Shown here: one piece after another, positions 10,843-22,500 of the stretch
Numbering within the stretch: position 1 is the stretch's first letter
Layout of the letters: every line of letters begins with the position of its first letter
NCBI RefSeq assembly: GCF_964204645.1
Contig: NC_134028.1
Location: 8,349,001-8,413,000 of the forward strand
DNA from: Tubulanus polymorphus
Lineage: Eukaryota; Nemertea; Palaeonemertea; Tubulaniformes; Tubulanidae
Length of the DNA: 64,000 nt
Reading direction: 5' to 3'
Notes under the pieces: generated by a model
What the model was told of the DNA's origin: nothing
The model's input: the letters and a program-made list of their open reading frames with translations, nothing else
The model's database searches: none
Program-made: the position numbers and the translations under genes

Positions 10843-11887
10843 GTTGAATTCTAGTATCGGGTTTATTTAGTAAATTCAGGGGTCTAGTATCGATCGAATG
10901 GGATACCGGCACCCTGCCCGGGTTCACTAGTTGCTTCTCATCTCCATTATCCGCGCTTCAATGCCTCATACGTTTCAATCGGATCTGTTAATGAATCCCT
11001 GAAGTAAATCATGAATTGATAAAATAACAAGCTACTGATTTATGTATATGAATCTAATATCAAGACATCATTTTGGAGGCTCAAATGATATTTGATTGTT
11101 TGAATGGAGAAAATTTAGTTCGACTGTTAGTCATACCATCTCAGCGGCGGATCCAGAGGCCAATTGAAGATTTGTCACATCCCAAAAGGGAATGCATCCC
11201 GCATTGAAATGCACCACTTGAAGTCCCCCCTGATTGGCCCCTACATCTGGTGGTGTGCCGGTACCCCAATGGTCGACGGACCCCCAGAGCGGACCAAATA
11301 AAGTTGTTGAATGAAAATGATGATTTGAAACGGTAGTGCCCCTGTTGATAGATATAATACGAAATAGGATTATATTTCCGGCAATGCCAGTTTGATTTAC
11401 TATATATATATAGATATATATATATATATATATAGATATGTATACAGTATATATTTGTGGAAAACAAATTTATCGCAACTACATGAAAAAAAAATCAGTG
11501 TGAAAATGTATATTTTCGGTTTCCGATTTAAGATGTTTTTAATGAGTCTATGGCATATTACCGTACGTATATATGATACGAATTTTCACCCATTCGCGTA
11601 GATCTATGTATTTATATCTTGTATAAATGGAAAAACTGTATTTTTTTCTGCATGTTTGTACGATGATTGTACATGTATGAATATGGTCTTCGGAATTATG
11701 GTCAGAAACATTTCGTCCTTTCTCTCGAAGTAACGAAACTACTGTCCACTGAATGAATATGCGTTTAACTTAATACGGTGAAATCCACTTAATCTGGATC
11801 ATCTGCGGGTGTCTGTGGCAATCGACGATTCCGCTTGATCTGCCGGGTTAGATAGTAGTTTGTTTGTCATGCGCGCTTCGGTTTCTT

Positions 11888-12164
11888 AACCCTTTCATTG
11901 CTGACTAATTGATACACTTCAGTGCTGGAGATGATTTGAAAATTTTTTTTAATTCAACCTCAGCTTGTTGAATAATAGACAAAATGCGTCTACACCGCTA
12001 TACAGTGTATTGTTGGTTACTAATGTTTAACTGAGTTTTACAGGTGCTGCCATCTTTCATTTGAGATGAAATCTAATAACTAATTACATTAATACGCCAC
12101 GGTGCAATGTACTAGCACAGTCCATCACTGATTTACACACCACACGGTGGTGTAGACACAGTGG
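11888..12164. mobile_element. Family E MITE, copy 2 (reverse orientation)
   Basis: Starts TTAACCCTTTCATTGCTGAC and contains GCTGCCATCTTTCATTTG and the palindromic CACACGGTGGTGTAGAC, all family E blocks in reverse order compared with copy 1. The right end is damaged. Confidence 0.65.
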
Positions 12165-12779
12165 CGAACTTTTCGATAAAACTCGAACCATCTTTTGTCT
12201 TAGGTAAAATCAATTATCAACCAACATTAAGTAGAAACGTGGTCCGGATTGAGCTGGGTTTTTCTGTAATGGTCACAAATTGTTTAACTCACAAAACAGA
12301 TATGTAATAGAATGCTTATACATGTAATATGTTTGCTGCAATAATTATTCTAGATGATTTCTAAACCAATAGACTGCTAAACCAGAATATCTATAACCAG
12401 TATGAGTCTGACTGACTTATTGCCGTAAGAAGTTCACTACTTTACTTATTAGCATTATTCAAGACCCATTCAAGTGGTGATGAATTATCGTATGTAGATG
12501 TTAAGTACATGTAGATTAGATAGTTATGTCTACATCGAAGTTAAGTATCTATCAAAGCCTAATTTTCAGTTGAATACCGGATATGTACTGTGAGATAACT
12601 GGGGCTGAGTGAATTTGAGGTGCATCCACTCCAAGGGAGAACCTCAAGCTCTGGTTGCCTCCTTTATGGTTCACCACAATAATTTGGTTTTGAGGTACGG
12701 TAGGTAGTATTGCTTTTCGGTTGCCTTTTCTACCATCAACCAGGTGAGCACTGTATTCAGGAGGTTATAGGCGAACTAG

Positions 12780-12905
12780 GTTTCTTTCTCCCCGACGCAG
12801 GAAGGGAAGAGCCATCGACCAAGAAATTCAGCAACTGCCCCGATTCAAATCCATGAACTCTCGAATCGGCAAGATCATTTTGCTTTGCTTTGTACACCTC
12901 TCCAT
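12780..12905. repeat. Interspersed repeat G, copy 1 (SINE-like)
   Basis: Shares with 53630-53765 the blocks AAATTCAGC followed by TTCAAATCCAT or TTTAAATCCAT, which resemble a tRNA B-box. Two divergent copies only, so the SINE assignment is tentative. Confidence 0.4.
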
Positions 12906-15201
12906 TATCAGCGCAGACTGTTTTAAATCATGGGAAAAGCTACTTTCATGGGCCTGTTTTATCGACCAGTTTTAACTTAAACCCAGGGGTTAACTCACTT
13001 GACTATTAGTTTTCAAAAAGTTTAAATTTGTCTAAAAAAACCAGTCCAAGGTTATTTCAAACTCGAGATTATTAACTCCTTGTGGACATAACTTTCATAT
13101 CTGTCCTATGTACCGGGTATGTCATCGGCGAAATGTTTAGATTTCTGTAAATAATGTAATATTGTCACCAAGCCACTTTACTGTCTTGCTCATCGTGTGG
13201 TGGCGAATTATTTTGTTTTTAGATGTGATTTTTATAAAACGAAAGCTTTGATTGTGATAAATCTGTGTTAACATTGTTAGTAACACTGTATCGTAAAGAG
13301 CGAGGTTGATTCTTAATGGAGGTTATGAGGTCTCTTGTTTTACTGGCTCTTTGATGAGACACGTGTTAATGTTTTTCCATACACACACAAGCAGTGCTCA
13401 CAGTTGCTATCTGTTACCTGTAATTTTCGTAAAGTTGTCTCTTATTACCTCCTAAAAGATGGAATATTGCCTCAGAGCTAGCACAAAATGTCTTTCTCAT
13501 GACCAGAAAAATTGCATGTGATCGAATTTTAAGAACAGAGGCCAGTTTCACAGACACATAATGATTTTCATTGCAGATGGTCTGACAATGCGAATCATCC
13601 ACACAAACATGCGTGTGAGGCATTAGTGAATAAGATCCCTGTTCTTTATCCCAAACAAAAAATGCAAGTTGTCGATAGGTCGATCATTCCCTTAAGCTCC
13701 CATTTTTCACCTTGAAATTCCCCTAATGCTAGCCATATATTTCCCGGCTCATGGACCTCTTTGATCTAATTCTGCAGTTATGAAATCTAACTCAAGATTC
13801 AAAAAATTGAAAATAAACTCATTTTGCTGTGGAAGAGCTCCAAACTTTGAATTTATAATAGAATTTCAGTATGTATTTCCTTTACTTTCTGCTCTGTAAA
13901 TTCGTATATCCAGTGGATGTTGTAGAAAAATGAAGCCAAAACCTTCAGTAAAAGTTATGTTGTAGCATGTCTAAAAAAAATATCTGTACGGAACAAATAA
14001 CTGTCGAATTTCACGCAGTTTTAACTTGAATCAATGCAAAATGTGCTGCTATATTATATCATGATTACATATGGTTTGTTTCATTTTGTTTTGTTTTCAA
14101 CCGATTTCAATTCTTTTAATTGCTCAGAAACTTTTATTGATACCCGCTAATCAGAATAGCACAAAGTTTTGTTTACTTTATTGACATTAGCTTTATATAG
14201 AAAATGTAATCTATTTCGTCAAACTCTATTACTGTCGTTAGATATACCATTGACTCTGAAACCGAGTTTCGCTTTTAGAGTCCTCGAATTTGCGTGTAGA
14301 ATTGAGAACTTGGGTGTTGATTGCAACTAATGGTGCTGTAAGAAAAAATTACCTCGATAGGTGGCCGTCCATCTTGTCACCAAATTCATTAAGTAAATGG
14401 TTACATCAGAATAATACCGCATGCATAGCTAAATTCATTTCAGATGTGAAAGTCATTGAAAAATATTGCAGTTTTGGGTTTTAGTCTGTTGTTGTTTTGC
14501 ATAATATAAAAGGTAAGCCTAGTGAACAATGAGTTCGAATTTAGGGGCTCCGTCCTCAGTTGGATTTTTCATTTTCGATGGAGTCTTTAACCATGAACTC
14601 TAAAGTCCATGCTTTAACATAGGTTGTAGTTATAACAACGTTTACTACATCTGGAGGAGGAGGTATTTTTGTGCTACAGTAGTTCCATACTAATCAGTAT
14701 TGTTCATCGTAACTTTTCAAAATAATTGTTTTTTTGTGCATGAACAAATAGAAAAATTCTAGTCAATGATAATTTCGTTTTCAAACATTTCTTTCAAACG
14801 ACCTTGAAGCTTTCGCTCTTTGTGCGAAAGCTGAGTTCATCTTTGTACGCATGCTTCTCCTGTGCCCTTGGATCCACTCTTGAAAACACTAGCGGAACTT
14901 GGTCCGGCTCATTTACGAAGTGAAAATAAATGAAACCCAAGGTCTTCCATGTTTCATCTGCTTACACACCAGACTTTTTTACGATCTATGTATAGTATTG
15001 TAATAGTGTTATATAATTCATTACGCCATAGGTAGTTTATTTCTCCAACCTTCACCCTCACCTGCCACAGCTGCATTAGTAATGAGGCCCTACAGACGAT
15101 ATAAGTACGTACCAGTTGGAAATGTCGATTATCGAATAGCTTATTGGATGAATTGAAACCAATGTATGAATTGATCAAAATGTTACTACGGTACTTAGAA
15201 T

Positions 15202-15439
15202 CAGGGGCCAGTTGCTCAAACGTTAGTTAGTTAACCATTGGATAGTTGACATAGTGACAATTAAAAGTTCATTGTAACTATCAAGTATTTATCCGCCGGT
15301 TATCTTTAACCATGAGCAGCTGACCACAGAATCCAGTTCGAGTTATGAGTTGGAGTTAACTCTGAGTTTAATTCAGTTCATTTTCAATGGGTTAACCACG
15401 AGTCAAATCTTAACTCGCGACTGTGGAACTGGTTCCAGG
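15202..15439. repeat. Second A-B composite MITE
   Basis: Family A unit (15202-15328, GGGGCCAGTTGCTC to GAGCAGCTGACC) directly abuts a family B unit (15326-15439, AATCCAGTTCGAG to CTGTGGAACTGGTTCC), in the same order as at 6032-6262. Confidence 0.75.
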
Positions 15440-15595
15440 TTGTCGTCTAAATCTAAGATTATTAGTGTGGTCGTTAACTTAACCGAGCCTGAGTTGTGTG
15501 CCTGGAAAGATTGGAATATTCATGATAAATTATTTGAGTCTGCTACTTGCGTTTCACAGGAATTAGTCTACGACCTGGACCCACTCTGGACATTC

Positions 15596-15838
15596 GCCAT
15601 GATCACACAAGCATTGGGTGTGAATTGCAATCGGATCTGGAAGTGACTCACTTAGCTTTCATGAAGCATTGTTTAGCATCAAGCTTGGAGTAATCATTTG
15701 ACCATTTGGTCAAATCATTACTCCAAGCATCAAGTGAGTGGTTTACATGTGAACTTTTATTAGGCACGGGCCAAATTTGACTCTGCCTGATCTGTGCCAA
15801 TTTGGACCAGGCCAAATCGTCTCCGTGTGATGGCGGCT
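15596..15838. mobile_element. Family D element, copy 2, with a nested palindrome insertion
   Basis: Matches family D over GATCACACAAGCATT, the GGCCAAATTTGACTC block and the GTGTGATGGCGGC end. A 44-bp hairpin (arms 15684-15703 and 15708-15727) interrupts it and is bounded by CATCAAG repeats at 15677-15683 and 15728-15734. Confidence 0.7.
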
Positions 15839-16302
15839 ACTATTACCAATTCATCCATTTCGAATCGTCCAGATTTCATGCATACATTTGAGTATTTACC
15901 TAAACATTAATTAGAATTGAAAAATGGACGAATTTAAGACATTACCACCGCACTTGACCACCCTTTCTTTTGTCTTATCGAAAAAGGAAATGCCCAGAGT
16001 GGTTCCAGGCCGCCGATTGATACGCATATCTGAAAGTGTCTAATGGAGTTGATAGGGAATGCACAATGTGTAAAATGGAACTATAGTAGTAACATCTGAT
16101 ATAATGTTTATTCAATATCATGCATTGTGTAAAATTCAGATAGTAATAATTGTTAGTGTGCAAGATGCCAAATAATTTTAAACCCCAACATTAAGGGTTA
16201 ATCTTTCTTATTATATATAAAATGATTTTAGTGATTCGTCTATTTTTTCATTGAACGCATGGTTTTCATGTACATTTTCCATACATATAAGGTAATATAG
16301 TA

Positions 16303-16337
16303 TATTATTATTATTATTATAATTATTATTATGATTA
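16303..16337. repeat. (ATT)n microsatellite
   Basis: Run of ATT/TTA trinucleotides with one interruption. Confidence 0.85.
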
Positions 16338-16713
16338 TATTAAATATGACGTTTTGTTGAGAAAACTTCGATATGAAGAAATTTATCCATGATTCAGTGA
16401 AATAAAGCAAAGCTTTTATTGTAATTTCAGTTAAATATTTGGTTTTTTTTTTAATCATTTTTCACATGTGGTTAATTTACGAGCCGTTTCAAGCACGGAT
16501 TAAGATTTTACTCCAGTTACACCCTCCTTGTCTACCATTCATAACAATGTCAGTTGATGAACTCTACAAAGGATTAGGTTTTTCATCCCTAACTTTCAGT
16601 ATCACTGTCGAGTATTATAAGCTAGTTGCTTCTCCTATTGATTGTTTGAGAGTCCAGAAATGACTACGAGAATTAAAACCCATGACAGCCTGGTTTGAGA
16701 AAGACCAATGGTT

Positions 16714-16805
16714 TTAACCCTTTCAGTCCATTGCACCATAGTGCAGTGTATAAATTGGCGATTAACTTGACTAGTACACACCGCATACTCTATAATGTAC
16801 ACTAG
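16714..16805. repeat. Family E MITE, copy 3 (5' fragment)
   Basis: TTAACCCTTTCAGTCC start followed by the CAGTGTATAAATTGG block; the right half is missing. Confidence 0.6.
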
Positions 16806-16893
16806 CCTCTTTTAAAAACAACAAAACACGATATAAGAAGGCATAGATTTTATTTTACTGGTATTTAAAATACATACCAGTAATACACAAATA

Positions 16894-17040
16894 CAGTGAA
16901 ACCCACATAATCCGGATCAGTACCTTATTAACAGACCAAATATACATAATGTATGTAAAAAAGGATGTTTAATTCAGACTTCTGATGTACCAGAAGGATT
17001 TCATCCATCCCCATTGATCTGAATTAAGTGAGGTCTACTG
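16894..17040. mobile_element. Family K (pogo/Tigger-like) MITE, copy 1
   Basis: 147 bp with ends CAGTGAAACCCACATAATCC and TTAAGTGAGGTCTACTG, flanked by TA on both sides. TA targets and CAGTG ends are typical of the Tc1/mariner-pogo superfamily. Confidence 0.7.
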
Positions 17041-18308
17041 TATGATAACAATAGCACCTGAACCTAGGGCTGAGGGAATTATTATTATGAAATTAACATT
17101 GATTCAGTCAGAATTTTGCCCTTAGAAACTTCCATAAATCACTATGACCAAGCCTTTTCAAGGTGAACCTGAGGAATCCCTTCAAATAGCTCCTAGAATG
17201 CATCTTAATGAAATCTTCAAAATTCAGACTAAGGCACTAAGCAGGTGCAGCTTCAGGGGAGTGCTTCGGCTGCTAGAAACCCCCTTCGTATTATTCAATC
17301 TTCATGTTTTCAACGCTTCATTTCAAAGTGCATCGAAGATGTACCTTGATGATGAAGCGGTGCCTAAAAGCGCTCAGAATTCATGAAAATGAGACTAACT
17401 TTTCAGAATTTTTTTTTGGCTAGGAACTCCAAACTATGCTTTGAGAGCATACAGTCCTACGTCTGATTAACCAACAGAGCACTCCCCTCATTGAAAATCA
17501 GGGATTCGCCACTGCTAAGGTGCTCTCTGTCTCCAAATTTGTCAATATTGACTCCTGGATCAGCCCGCCACAAAATATGCATTTCAATCATACAAACACG
17601 CTTTGTAACTTTGGTATAAATAACAGACACACATTCAAGGAATCCTAGCATCTCAATCTAATTAAACATTACCGATCATCAAAAAATTAGAGTTGAAGCA
17701 GAGAAATCAATATATTTTACACGTACATACATTCACATGTATGCGTGAACAGGAAACATGCACATGTGACCAACAAACATGTGAATTTTGGATAAATTAA
17801 CATCTTAGTGATCTAGGGGTTCAGGGACTTGGAAAGTGGTTTGAAATGCTCAACAATCTGACGATTTCAATATTCAACTCCTCCTGGTGAACATATACAG
17901 AAACCAATGACCTTGAAAGTCACCACAATCATAGAACATATCATTAGTTTACAATTTTGCAATTGATGATGGTTACAAAATACGCCTAGAGGCCATTATA
18001 CATAGACAAATTGTATATAATTCGATATTCAACTCCCTGGAGGTAAAAAATGGCTGATCCCAATTCCTCGTGAGGCGATCTATCCTATGACAGTGCTTAT
18101 AATAATCAAATATCAAGACTATTAGATTAAAACCTGCTGATATTTTCCTCGAAAAACCTTTTTTTTTTTTTTTTTTTTACGAATGAGGACTGATGACACT
18201 TAAGATGGCCGCTGATTGCGTGACAACTGACTGATCGAAAAGTGAACGCACTAGCCCACTGGGACACAAGTCCCGAGTGGACTGAAAACTTAAATCAACA
18301 ATAATTTA

Positions 18309-18463
18309 CAGTGAAACCTGCTTAAGTCATTGTAGTTGGGGAGAACAGCACGTAGACAATCTATCCAAATGATGACTTCAAAGTCAGTAAATTGATTTGG
18401 AAATACCAATTGACTTATGCAATGTGACGACTCATCTGACAACGACTTAAGCAAGTTTGACTG
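18309..18463. mobile_element. Family K MITE, copy 2
   Basis: 155 bp, ends CAGTGAAACCTGCTTAAGTC and GACTTAAGCAAGTTTGACTG, flanked by TA on both sides. It lies about 200 bp downstream of the STAMBP stop and could fall inside its 3' UTR. Confidence 0.75.
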
Positions 18464-18497
18464 TACTATTTTAAACATCTTGATACGCAATCAACAA

Positions 18498-18503
18498 TTT
18501 AAT
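18498..18503 (-). terminator. Possible STAMBP polyadenylation signal (ATTAAA)
   Basis: ATTAAA on the minus strand about 155 nt past the STAMBP stop codon. It is the only common hexamer variant I noticed close to the stop. Confidence 0.25.
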
Positions 18504-18658
18504 TTCTAGTAATTATTGTTCAACACTCATCTTACGAAATAAACCATTTTTGTCCATTTGGCACACAACACGCGTATAGTTATCCGGTTGAATTATCCTC
18601 ATTATAAATTACGAAATACAATGTTCATTCAAGTTAATATCGAGTTTATGGTTTTGAG

Positions 18659-19535
18659 TTATTTTTTACGCAGGTCAGCTACGACTACATTTTTGGTGTT
18701 GTTGACTTTCACGTGTGAGCCAGTCTGAAACAAATCGAACATGAATAATTCAGCAATTCATATCAGTTTCCTGGCATTATTCGTTACTGATTTTGTTGCA
18801 GATTTGTCAATATCAGCAGTATCCATTCGTAGGTGCTTGAAAATCACCAAATGCTTTCTTGCAACACCCCAAACAAGGCTCAATGCATTGCTAATTCGAA
18901 GATTTCATTTTAATTAATATACGCCCAATGCATTGCTTACTGGTATTTGCTTTCAATTTTCAAGATTCAAATTGATCGGGTTGATATGGTACACGCGTAT
19001 TGATTATGGTGTGGTATGATTTTCGTTTTACTAGAATCGAATTTTGTGACATCATTGGCGAGATATCATATAACATCCAACAAAATCACACCAGAGGCAT
19101 TTTTTGAGTCCTTCGCTAAACACTTGACTACGCTTATATAGTATTGGCCGGGAATATCCATACCATATAAGCACTTATGGTATAAGCGTATATCATCATA
19201 GTTTTACGATATGACTTATATCTCAGAAAATGTTTTACGGCTATCAGCTTGCAAGAACGAAGCACGTATATCTCCCCTCAGTAAACTTGTATTCAATAAA
19301 ATTTGGACCAATATTAATGCCTAATTTACATATTCATTTGTATGTGTAAGGTATATATGTATAGGCAGATTTAATGAAAATGAAATCCATTCATCTAGCA
19401 TATCACCCAAGGCTGGATCAGGACCTATTTACCTCGAACAGCGCAGGTTCGCTCGGATGCGGATGAAATCCACGTTGGCGACAATTAGCAATGAACTGTA
19501 AACCGTAATCAGGCGTCAGTGAGAAAAATCCAGTT
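18659..19535 (-). CDS. STAMBP: STAMBP: C-terminal exons
   Basis: Exon 19535-19433 encodes [20 protein letters not shown] and [14 protein letters not shown], which includes the Cys and two His of the second zinc site of AMSH-type JAMM domains. Exon 18724-18659 encodes [20 protein letters not shown] and the TAA stop, matching the short C-terminal strand of vertebrate AMSH. Confidence 0.94.
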
Positions 19536-22500
19536 CTACAACAAAGCACAAAAAAATATACATGTTTTCGAAAAACGTAAAGTAAGATTAAAGAAATATT
19601 TTCATACAAGTTAACGTGGATTTAGTGAAATCATCAGTTGAAGAATATCGTAATATTGCACTATTCGGCCAAACAGAAACACCACAGGGCAGATTGCCTT
19701 GGATTATTGCATGGCCAGACCAAAAGGTTTCAAATTTCCAATTCCAATTCATGTGACCACCTCCAATCGTCACTCGACTGCGCCGCACTTTTGCATCCTC
19801 CCTCGGCAGGGATTCGAACCTGATGGCATCGCTAGACTCAGCCACGGCATGAAACCCTACTACCACACTAGCCCGTGAGCGCAGGTACATGCACAGGTAC
19901 ATGCGCAGGTACATGCGCAGGTTTGTCGCTAGTTAGCAGCACAATCAGCTATGAGGAAAGGTCAGTTATACTTACTCATTATATTTAGGTGAGCAGACTA
20001 TCGCTATCGCTTCAGGCATCATTAATTGATAGGAACAGTGAGTATGTAAATCAACGCTGGATAAGAAAGCCGTTTGAGTTGGATGAGTCTGAAATCAATA
20101 TCGATTCACTAATCATAGACACTGAACATAATCATCCATTACGACCTAATATACTTGATAGACGAGGTAGTTGATTATTACGTAATAAATCAGGAGGGCC
20201 ACTTTTATTTGACTTGCTTTTCTCCCCGACTTTCTCCACACTATTCCCTGACATGCACGTGGTATTCTTGACTTGATCCGCTAAGAATCCAGTCAATTAA
20301 CGCAGACAAATACGTATGACATAGATGGAAACTGTTTGATTTCATGCGTGATCTTGCAATCTCAACAAATTTCCCTGACTTTTCCGTAATTCTTAGCATT
20401 TTTTTACAAAATTCCCTGATTATTCCCCGACTTTTTCAAAGAAAAGAACATTCCCAGATTTTCCCCTGATTTCCAGGTAAGTGGCCATCCTGTTAATGTA
20501 CGCTCCCAAAGGAACTGTATGCAGTTGTAGGACTTTATGCGGAGGGATCAATCTGCAGCCTGTGGAACCACCCCGTTTAGATGAAGTTCATAATTGTAGA
20601 GTGGAGACGATCACTTTTTGAAATGGCGTTTGAAGCTAGTTTATTTGTTAGTTTCAGTTCGACAACAATCTAAAATCGCCCTCGCTGAAGGAGCTTTTTT
20701 ACCGCTTCTGAAAACTTACATGAATCCAACCTAATGTAATTAAATCGTGTTGATCTTGATACTCGAACATATCCTCCTCACAATCAGTACTGCATGAATC
20801 CGGCGTTCCGCTCTGATTCGGTATCACCAGATTAGTTATAATAAATGCGTTTTGACTCTAAAATAAGAACAAGAGAACCACTGAATTTAAATCGTGTTGA
20901 TCTTGATACTCGAACATATCCTCCTCACAATCAGTACTGCATGAATCCGGCGTTCTGCTCTGATTTGGTATCACCAGATTAGTTATAATAAATGCGTTTT
21001 GACTCTAAAATAAGGACAAGAGAACCACTGAGTTCACATCTACCTAAGGCTACTCAGGGCATGGGCCCCGCAGACAAGAATAAGCAGAGGGGATTCTTTT
21101 CCGTGATATATTCCTAATCATCAGCCTAAATTGAAGGATGTACGACAAATTTTAATGGCTTTTAGTTTTCTTCGAAATATTTTCAATATTGCAACTACCA
21201 GCAAATTTCAAGCGGAACTTATTTTGAACCATCAACCAAGAAACTCTGCCACCAGTTTTTAACACATTCGTTGCCACCGTATTTCATTTAAGTCATTACT
21301 ATGAGCTAACTCTTAGTTGGCAATAGAGTGAGTACATAGTCGGCCATCGATCGAAATTAACCAATGAGCATTGAGAGCGAAGCAAGAATTTGTCCACATT
21401 GCCAGCCAACCAGGAGATATGTCATTCCAACCAGGAGATATGTCATTGCCAAAGTGTAAATATTCAGTAGGATAAGTTACAAGATAAATCATAGTGGCAA
21501 TGATGGCTTAACTGGAGATGCGAGAAATCTTGCAGTTGGCAGTGAATATGTTAACCCTCTGAATCCCGGATTTACCAGACTACAGGATCCAGTTTCAGTC
21601 ATGAGTTAACTCAGAGTTAACTCTGAGTTAAGATTAGTCCATTTTGAATGAGTTAACTCCGAGTCAAATCTTAACTCACAACTGTGGAACTGGGTCCTGA
21701 CAGATTGGTGGCCTAAATGATTCGGTGCCGAAGAAATAGGCAGCACCGGTGAATGAAACTCACAAGTTTACCGCACAGAATTCCACAAGTTTCTATCGAT
21801 TTCGCGGTGTTCGGTTGAGCGATATTCAGGAACGTGTCCATCAGAATGTCGGGCACGATAACGTCTTTGAAACCGTGTTTATTCAAACTCTTACTGCCCG
21901 TACTGGTAAAATGATCCGGCTTCGACGATCGGTCGATGATTGGAATTTCACTGCGGAAAAACAAAAAAATTCCCGAACGATATTTCATATCAACGAAAAA
22001 TAACTAAAGATCTCATTCATTCGTTGAATAAATAGACACAAGGATTGTTATACCCTTCCCCCTCACAGGGATGGATCCAAGAGGAGGTGCAGGGGGTGCA
22101 CACCCCTCAACTTGCCCTCAGATTTTAAGGGAAAATAGAATATCTTCTAATCAACTATGATATCAACTATAGAATATTTGATAAAAAGTTTTAATTCATG
22201 AGCATATTCTCTACGCTTCCAAAAATGAGCTAATGATCTGGTGCCCTTTTAATTATGATATGTCATAATTTGGGGGTATACCACCCCTCCCTGAATCAGA
22301 TCCTAGATCCGCCCTTGGCTCATGTATGCATTTTCCTTCATAAACGTTAATACGGTATATAATCCAGGGCCCGGTTCTATAGCCTGGTATTATCTTTAAC
22401 TCGGGGGCTAATTCAATTGAAAATGAATTCAGTTAGCCCCCGGGTTAAAGTTAATACCAGGCTATGAAACCCTGGATGTGTAGCAATAGGTACGTAAACT

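Larger units (their letters stand above)
10839..18658. other. Intergenic region between RICH-like and STAMBP (convergent genes)
   Basis: The two genes are transcribed toward each other, so this holds both 3' ends. It contains degenerate H-like, E, A, B, D and K repeats listed separately, AT microsatellites at 11399-11454 and 16303-16337, and a run of 20 T at 18159-18178. I found no exon with protein similarity. Stretches such as 12170-12590, 13000-14900 and 17050-18150 show nothing I can name. Confidence 0.7.

Noticed and set aside
10548-10927. Antisense and +1 frames with poly-Gly or Arg-rich products
   Set aside because: Shadows of the proline-rich last exon of the RICH-like gene.
19800-19870. 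Possible tRNA gene
   Set aside because: A- and B-box-like blocks exist, but the spacing is too short and no acceptor stem or anticodon arm can be formed; it is repeated elsewhere, so it is SINE-like.
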